Assembly: GCA_964562685.1 (NCBI GenBank)
Contig: CAZLUP010000013.1
Span: 1 to 64,000 of the forward strand
Reading direction: 5' to 3'
Length of the DNA stretch: 64,000 nucleotides
Origin: Stanieria sp964562685
GTDB taxonomy: Bacteria > Cyanobacteriota > Cyanobacteriia > Cyanobacteriales > Xenococcaceae
This document shows, in pieces, positions 58,894 through 64,000 of the stretch. Each line of letters opens with the position of its first letter. The first letter of the stretch is position 1. The position numbers and the translations under genes were made by a program. The notes under the pieces are model-generated. The model made no database searches and was not told the origin of the DNA. It saw only the letters and a program-made list of their open reading frames with translations.

Positions 58894-59883
58894 TTAACCA
58901 CCAATTTGGGACATGGTGCGAGTATAAACTCCTGTTTTAGTACCAGAGTCCCTTTGCTCAAAATTAATTTCTGGTTTAATTGCCAGTGTTTCTTTAACTT
59001 TAAGCCTTAATTTACTGAAATCCATTCCCTGTCGTAAAGAAGTTTTAAGGTTGATTTGACCAGTTTCATTCAGCAAGCAAGGACGAAGCCAGCCATCAGC
59101 AGACAAGCGCATTCGATTGCAACGCGAACAAAAACATTCAGACATTTGAGAAATAAATCCAATCGTTCCTTTAGCACCAGGAATCCGAAACACATCAGCA
59201 GGACCATTTCCTCGTACTTGAGACTCTACTAAACCCCAATGAGAACGTATCTGTCTTCTTAACTCTTCTGAAGGAATCCAAGCTTGTTGATGAAATAACT
59301 CATTATTACCAATGGGCATAAACTCAATAAAGCGAATATGCCAATTACGTTCAATCGTTAAAGCAGCTAAATCTAATACTTCCTTGTCATTAACTCCAGG
59401 AATGATCACCACATTTAACTTCAAAGGATCGAATCCTACTTGATAAGCTGTTTGAATCCCTTGCCAAGTTTTATCCCAACGATCAAAACCTCGATTACCA
59501 ATAATTTGATTGAAAGTTTGGGGATTGAGAGAATCTAAACTGATATTAATTCGACGTAACCCCGCTTCATACAAATCTTGAGCCATTGTTGCTAATAAAA
59601 AACCATTAGTAGTCATAGCTAAGTCTTGGGTTTCAGATAAAGCAGCAATTTCTCTAACTAAATTAACTACTCCAGGACGTAATAAAGGCTCACCTCCTGT
59701 TAAACGAAATTTACTAAATCCTAAAGGGATAAAAACTTCTCGAATTAAAATCAAGATTTCTTCATCAGTTAACAAGTCTTGAGTTAAAAGATAATTTAGT
59801 TCTTTGCCTTCAGGCATACAATATTGACAACTAAAGTTACATTTATCAATTAAACTTATTCGCAAATAATCAATTTTATTCAT
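58894..59883 (-). CDS. moaA: GTP 3',8-cyclase MoaA
   Basis: A 329-residue radical SAM enzyme starting molybdenum-cofactor synthesis from GTP. The N-terminal cluster motif is CNFSCQYCMPEG, with FRLTGGEPLLRPG following. The C-terminal second 4Fe-4S cluster lies in MSECFCSRCNRMRLSADGWLRPCL. The protein ends in the conserved Gly-Gly dipeptide that enters the active site. MoaC, its partner, is not adjacent. MoeA of the same pathway is encoded at 40299. Confidence 0.96.
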   Translation of the reverse strand: MNKIDYLRISLIDKCNFSCQYCMPEGKELNYLLTQDLLTDEEILILIREVFIPLGFSKFRLTGGEPLLRPGVVNLVREIAALSETQDLAMTTNGFLLATMAQDLYEAGLRRINISLDSLNPQTFNQIIGNRGFDRWDKTWQGIQTAYQVGFDPLKLNVVIIPGVNDKEVLDLAALTIERNWHIRFIEFMPIGNNELFHQQAWIPSEELRRQIRSHWGLVESQVRGNGPADVFRIPGAKGTIGFISQMSECFCSRCNRMRLSADGWLRPCLLNETGQINLKTSLRQGMDFSKLRLKVKETLAIKPEINFEQRDSGTKTGVYTRTMSQIGG

Positions 59884-60043
59884 TTATCTTAAATTTTATT
59901 CTTATTTTCCCTAATTACCTGAAGATCAGGATATAAACTATTGACAAATAAAATGTGATTATGCTCAAAAATTAGCATTTTTAGGAGGACGTTAAGACAA
60001 TTGTATTAAACCAGGAGGTTAATAATATCTTCAAAGCAAACAA

Positions 60044-60493
60044 ATGACTATGAATAGTAGTTTATCTAAAATAATAGAAATTCTCTTGGTAGAAGATTCT
60101 CACAGTGATGCTCAACTGATTGCCAAAGTTTTTGAACGGGCGAATTTGACTACTCATTTAGAAATTGTTGAAGATGGAGTAGAAGCACTAGCTTTTCTGA
60201 ACCGAGAAGGTCGATACAGTCAAATGCCTCGTCCCAATTTAATTCTACTAGATCTTCATCTACCAAAAAAAGATGGTATCGGTGTTTTAACAGCCATTAA
60301 AGCAGATGTAAATCTTCGCGATATTCCTGTAATCATTTTAACTACTTCAGATGCTCAAGAAGATATTATTAATTGTTATAAAATGGACGCTAATTGTTAT
60401 TTAACCAAGCCTCGCGATTTAAAAGAATTTCAAGCAACCATTAAAACCATTGAAAGCTTTTGGCTAAAATGTGTACAATTACCAACAAATTAA
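60044..60493 (+). CDS. Rcp1-like single-domain response regulator
   Basis: A 149-residue receiver domain without an output module: acidic pocket LLVEDSHSDAQL, phospho-acceptor Asp in LILLDLHLPKKDGIGVL, conserved Thr in ILTTSDAQED and Lys in YLTKPRDLKEF. The extended loop and length match Rcp1-type partners of phytochrome kinases. Two AGGAGG sequences lie upstream (59983-59988 and 60013-60018), but the nearer is 25 bases from the ATG, which is unusual. It precedes a GGDEF protein gene by 112 bases and may share its pathway. Confidence 0.9.
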   Translation: MTMNSSLSKIIEILLVEDSHSDAQLIAKVFERANLTTHLEIVEDGVEALAFLNREGRYSQMPRPNLILLDLHLPKKDGIGVLTAIKADVNLRDIPVIILTTSDAQEDIINCYKMDANCYLTKPRDLKEFQATIKTIESFWLKCVQLPTN

Positions 60494-60605
60494 CAGTATT
60501 TTTTTTCACAAAACAATACTTAAAAAAATAGAATTATTTTTATGTGGCAGTAAATTTATTAGTAAAATTAATCTAAATATCGAGAAGTAAAAATGTTATT
60601 TAGTT

Positions 60606-62684
60606 GTGAACTTTTTAAAGCGTGTTACTAAAATATTATTAATTGAAGCTAGTGGATTTAATTTTAATTTATTAAACCAAATATTTACTGAATTAACTTT
60701 TAAAAAAATTGAATTAGTTCAGAGCAAGCTTTGGCAAGATGGGATTAATTATCTTGAGCAAAATCAAGTCGATCTTGTTTTATTAGATTTTGCCTTGCCA
60801 GATCTTTGTTTGTCAGATTGTTTTCAAAAAATTCGACAAATAACTCAAAAATTACCTTTAATTATTTTAATAGAACAAGCGACTCAAAAACAACCTTTGT
60901 CAGCTTTGCAATTAGGTGTTCAAGATTATTTACTTAAAACAGATTTATCTAATGAAACTTTATTAATTAAGACTATTTGCTATGCAATTGAACGTAAGCA
61001 ATTGATTCAAAAAATCCATCAAAATGAAATTCGTTATCTAGCTCTAGCTGAGAGGATGTCTGAAAATTCGAAATCGCTACCTTATGAGCATTTAAGCTCG
61101 ACGAAAGAATCAGGGTTACAGTCTCTCGATCGAGGTATCATAGACCATCTAGATGCATTTAAAGATACTTCTCAGACATCCTCTAAAAAACTCGCCGAAA
61201 CTATTGTTGAAATAGAAGAAGCAAACTTAATTAATTCTCTACCTAATAGTCAAGAACTTGTCCAAATTTTAACTCATACTGCTCCTGTTTTAATTTGGAT
61301 AACTAATATTAAAGGAGAATTGATTTTTTGTAATCAATTTTGTTTAGATTTTCTCGGTGCTAGTGTGCCAGAAAAATTGATTCATGATTGGTTTTTTTAT
61401 GTCGCTCCAGAAGATCGAGTAATCTGCCGTCAAGCTTATCAAGCTGCTCGATATAATCATCAAAGTTTTCAAATTGAATGTCGTATATTGCGTTTTGATG
61501 GTGAATATCGTTGGATTATTAATCATACAGTTCCTCGATTTAATCAAAATGGTAAATTTAGTGGTTTTATTTGTTCGGGAATTGATATTACTCAACGGAA
61601 ACTTGAGGAAAAGTTACTGATAGAAGAAGCTCAACGCGATCGCGCTTTAACAAAAATTACTCAACAAATTCACGCTTCTTTAAATTTAGAAACGATTTTA
61701 CAAACAGCAATCCAAGTTATTAATCAACTGTTTCCCGCTAAAAAGATTTTGATTGCTAAAGTTATTTCTCCTACACAAGTCAAAATTTTGTTTGAAGCAG
61801 TTAACTTGGAAAAAGGAAGTAATTGTGATTTATTAACGAGCAAAAAAGAATCAATTATTGATCTAGAAATCAACTGGCAAAAATTACAGCGTGGCGAAAT
61901 TGTTATTTTAGATAATTTTTCCGAAGAAAATTTAAATTCAGAGCTTCAACTCGAATGTCAAAGTTGTACCCTGCTCAATATTCCCTTAATTACTGAAAAA
62001 AAATTATGGGGGTTACTTTCAATACAAAAATGTTTAACAGTTGAGCAATGGCAATCTAGTAACATAGAAATTTTACAACAGATTGCTCTTCATCTAGCGA
62101 TCGCGATCCAACAATCAGAACTTTATCAACAGTTAGCACAAGCTAATCGGGAATTAGAACAACTGGCTGTAGTAGATGGTTTGACTGGAATCGCTAATCG
62201 GCGTAAATTTGACGAATATTTCGCCAATGAATGGTTAAGATTAACTAGGGAACAATCTCCTCTAGCTTTGATTTTGTGTGATCTCGATTATTTTAAACTC
62301 TACAATGATACCTATGGTCATCAAGCCGGCGATCGCTGTTTACATCAAGTAGCTCAAGCTGTGAGTAAAACTATCAAGCGTCCAGCAGATTTAGCTGCTC
62401 GTTATGGTGGAGAAGAATTAGCCGTAATTTTACCCCACACTACTCTAGAAGGTGCAGCGATCGTAGCCAATCAAATCTGTCTCCAGATCAAAGCTCTTGC
62501 TATTCCCCATATCAATTCTCCCATCGATTTGTATGTTACTCTTTCCGTGGGTGTAGCAGGCTGTATTCCTTCTCAGGATTCTTCTCCCGAATTTTTAATT
62601 AAAACTGCCGATCAGGCTTTATACCAAGCTAAACAGTTAGGACGCAATCGAATTGTTCGAGCCACTACAAATGTAGACATATAG
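60606..62684 (+). CDS. Receiver-PAS-GAF-GGDEF diguanylate cyclase
   Basis: A 692-residue signalling protein. A receiver-like domain (about 8-130) has the acceptor Asp in VLLDFALPDL and Lys in YLLKTDL. A PAS/PAC domain (about 215-335, PVLIWITNIKGELIFCNQF to GIDITQRKLEE), a GAF domain (about 345-505) and a GGDEF domain (about 515-688) follow. The GGDEF domain has the active site RYGGEELAVILP (GGEEL) after VDGLTGIANRRKFDEYF. It should make cyclic di-GMP. Start GTG at 60606 is needed for the frame. The better-placed ATG at 60593 is in another frame and stops after 12 codons. Confidence 0.9.
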   Translation: MNFLKRVTKILLIEASGFNFNLLNQIFTELTFKKIELVQSKLWQDGINYLEQNQVDLVLLDFALPDLCLSDCFQKIRQITQKLPLIILIEQATQKQPLSALQLGVQDYLLKTDLSNETLLIKTICYAIERKQLIQKIHQNEIRYLALAERMSENSKSLPYEHLSSTKESGLQSLDRGIIDHLDAFKDTSQTSSKKLAETIVEIEEANLINSLPNSQELVQILTHTAPVLIWITNIKGELIFCNQFCLDFLGASVPEKLIHDWFFYVAPEDRVICRQAYQAARYNHQSFQIECRILRFDGEYRWIINHTVPRFNQNGKFSGFICSGIDITQRKLEEKLLIEEAQRDRALTKITQQIHASLNLETILQTAIQVINQLFPAKKILIAKVISPTQVKILFEAVNLEKGSNCDLLTSKKESIIDLEINWQKLQRGEIVILDNFSEENLNSELQLECQSCTLLNIPLITEKKLWGLLSIQKCLTVEQWQSSNIEILQQIALHLAIAIQQSELYQQLAQANRELEQLAVVDGLTGIANRRKFDEYFANEWLRLTREQSPLALILCDLDYFKLYNDTYGHQAGDRCLHQVAQAVSKTIKRPADLAARYGGEELAVILPHTTLEGAAIVANQICLQIKALAIPHINSPIDLYVTLSVGVAGCIPSQDSSPEFLIKTADQALYQAKQLGRNRIVRATTNVDI

Positions 62685-62728
62685 CAATCCTAAATCATTC
62701 ACGAAAAAAAGATTAACTTAACTTCTGC

Positions 62729-62794
62729 CCTCTGCCTTCTGCCTTTTGATGATAACTTATGCCTCTGCCTTCTGCCTTTTGATGATAACTTATG
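62729..62794. repeat. 33-bp perfect tandem duplication
   Basis: The 33 bases starting CCTCTGCCTTCTGCC at 62729-62761 are repeated exactly at 62762-62794. Each unit contains the TCTGCCT heptamer-like run typical of cyanobacterial spacer repeats plus TTGATGATAACTTATG. Confidence 0.92.
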
Positions 62795-62973
62795 TTCACA
62801 AATCAAATAGTATTCCTATATCAGCTAAATTTTGATTGGTTCTTCCTTGATAAATCACGTTAATATCATTAGTTAATCAACCATTTATAACTTATGATTG
62901 ATGACTATTTATCAAAAATGTAATTTGGCTACTATTTAGTTATCAGATTTATGCTACAATACCTAGAATCTTT

Positions 62974-63146
62974 ATTGGCTTTATTTATAGTTACAATAAG
63001 CCCAAATAATTGTAACTTATAAAAACCCAAAATGTAGCAAAAGCCAATTTATTGTAATTATTTTTTACCGAGCTTGCCAGCCTTGCCTTTTGAAGAAAAC
63101 TTGTCATCCAAACCCAGCTTGGATACTTGATCAACCCGTGGCAAGG
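62974..63146 (+). promoter_or_regulatory. Structured leader region of guaA
   Basis: Nested perfect inverted repeats: ATTGGCTTT (62974-62982) with AAAGCCAAT (63040-63048), enclosing GTTACAAT (62990-62997) with ATTGTAAC (63009-63016). Then CCTTGCC (63081-63087) pairs with GGCAAGG (63140-63146), enclosing ATCCAA (63106-63111) with TTGGAT (63119-63124). The second fold lies 45 bases before the guaA GTG. It does not match the purine riboswitch consensus as I know it. Function is inferred only from position and pairing. Confidence 0.45.
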
Positions 63147-63190
63147 TCAATGGCTCACCTATCCATCTACACCAAATCAGCTAGGGAAGA

Positions 63191-64000
63191 GTGACTATCC
63201 AGACAGAAGCAATAACCCCTAAAACTGAGACAATATCTTCTCAGTCTCTTGAAAACAGCCTGAATCGCCAAATGATTGCGATTGTTGATTTTGGCTCTCA
63301 GTACTCTGAATTAATTGCCCGAAGAATTCGTGAAACACAAGTATACTCAGAAGTAATTTCTTATCGAACTACTGCCGAACAATTACGCCAACTAAATCCC
63401 AAAGGAATTATTCTTTCTGGAGGACCTAGTTCTGTCTATGATGATTATGCACCAGCTTGCGATCCAGAAATTTGGAATTTAGGCATTCCAATTTTAGGCG
63501 TTTGCTATGGGATGCAGTTAATGGTTAAGCAACTGGGAGGAGAAGTAACCAGAGCCAAGCGAGGAGAATATGGTAAAGCTGCGCTTCATATTGACGATCC
63601 CACCGACTTACTTACTAATGTTGAAGATGGTTCAACCATGTGGATGAGTCATGGTGATTCTTGTACTCAGTTACCTTCCGGTTTCTCTGCTTTAGCCCAT
63701 ACCAACAATACTCCCTGTGCTGCAATTTCCAATCCTGAAAAAAAATTATTTGGGGTTCAGTTTCATCCTGAAGTAGTCCATTCCGTTGGTGGCATCGCTC
63801 TAATTCGGAATTTTGTCTATCATATTTGTCAATGTGAACCTAGTTGGACAACCGAAGCCTTTGTTGAAGATGCGATCCGAGAAATTAGAGCTAAAGTAGG
63901 CGATAAAAGAGTTTTACTTGCTCTTTCAGGCGGAGTAGATTCTTCAACCTTAGCCTTTTTACTCCATCGTGCGATTGGGCAACAGCTTACTTGTATGTTT
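63191..64000 (+). CDS. guaA: GMP synthase (glutamine-hydrolysing), 3' end outside window
   Basis: The first 270 codons of GuaA, which makes GMP from XMP with glutamine ammonia. From GTG 63191 the frame reads TIQTEAITPKTETISS, then RQMIAIVDFGSQYSELIARRI. The class I amidotransferase core follows: ILSGGPSSVY, the catalytic Cys in LGVCYGMQLM and the His-x-Glu pair in VQFHPEVVHS. The ATP pyrophosphatase P-loop LALSGGVDSSTLAFLL begins just before the edge. The gene is cut by the window end. The long N-terminal extension before RQMI is usual in cyanobacteria. Confidence 0.96.
   Translation, partial: MTIQTEAITPKTETISSQSLENSLNRQMIAIVDFGSQYSELIARRIRETQVYSEVISYRTTAEQLRQLNPKGIILSGGPSSVYDDYAPACDPEIWNLGIPILGVCYGMQLMVKQLGGEVTRAKRGEYGKAALHIDDPTDLLTNVEDGSTMWMSHGDSCTQLPSGFSALAHTNNTPCAAISNPEKKLFGVQFHPEVVHSVGGIALIRNFVYHICQCEPSWTTEAFVEDAIREIRAKVGDKRVLLALSGGVDSSTLAFLLHRAIGQQLTCMF

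Larger units (their letters stand above)
62685..63190. other. Gene-free stretch before guaA
   Basis: About 500 bases with no credible coding frame. It contains the 33-bp tandem duplication (62729-62794), AT-rich sequence that should hold the guaA promoter, and a run of nested inverted repeats forming a structured leader (62974-63146). Confidence 0.6.

Noticed and set aside
62974..63146. Guanine riboswitch before guaA
   Set aside because: The conserved purine-aptamer loop sequences are not present; kept only as an unclassified structured leader.

Overview
The window is cyanobacterial chromosome. It is AT-rich and dotted with the octamer GCGATCGC (HIP1). It carries cyanobacterial marker genes: an orange-carotenoid-protein C-terminal homologue, CP12, the pds-crtB carotenoid pair, monoglucosyldiacylglycerol synthase, the clock kinase SasA, a Tab2-family protein and SigF. 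Gene content and style fit a unicellular or pleurocapsalean type such as Stanieria, but the genus is a guess. Nothing looks like a plasmid, prophage or CRISPR locus. Mobile DNA is limited to small element ends and miniature repeats.

Region by region. 1-4.6 kb: the end of an IS200/IS605-type element, a histidine kinase, TspO, an amino-acid ABC ATPase, a PEP-CTERM remnant cut off by a miniature repeat, and a sterol desaturase/SDR fusion. 4.8-11.6 kb: MgdA with a GT4 glycosyltransferase, the OCP C-terminal homologue, QueG, a HAD phosphatase, a slipin and two small unknown proteins. 11.8-18.3 kb: a His-rich CobW-type metallochaperone, then cysS, glyA, a MraY-like sugar-phosphate transferase and cinA. 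18.6-24.1 kb: an RTX repeat protein, a fructosamine-kinase-like protein, a phospholipase-D-like lipoprotein, a BolA-monothiol glutaredoxin pair and small conserved proteins. 24.4-32.7 kb: dnaN, a TonB-like protein, pds-crtB, sigF, a 2-Cys peroxiredoxin and gpsA. 32.9-43.2 kb: a B12-binding radical SAM protein, a STAS protein, an RNase II/R enzyme, rpsR-rpmG, an RDD protein, moeA and a GH57 branching enzyme. 43.5-51.7 kb: sasA, the sulfate importer sbpA-(small ORF)-cysT-cysW-cysA with a divergent CRP-family regulator, and glmM. The sulfate operon is interrupted by a 100-N assembly gap. 52-64 kb: DUF3177, CP12, a CbiG-CobJ fusion, a Tab2/GxxExxY pair, a PEP-CTERM protein, rpsD, moaA, a response regulator, a GGDEF protein, and the start of guaA running off the right edge.

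Genes that act together: pds and crtB (phytoene synthesis and desaturation); bolA and grxD (iron-sulfur/redox); the sulfate import cluster; moeA and moaA (molybdenum cofactor); mgdA for glucolipid synthesis ahead of galactolipids; cp12, sasA and the CTDH in light and carbon regulation.

The least explained items are: (a) a compact, highly structured non-coding segment at about 39573-39701 that resembles a stand-alone IscB-associated (HEARO/omegaRNA-like) RNA; (b) a 91-bp miniature inverted-repeat element present twice, one copy truncated and sitting on a broken PEP-CTERM gene; (c) a second unrelated 107-bp element with imperfect terminal inverted repeats at 2078-2184; (d) short ORFs with Shine-Dalgarno-like sequences overlapping the starts of the slipin and GGDEF genes; (e) a structured guaA leader. 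All function calls rest on reading the translated sequences from memory of the families; no search was run.
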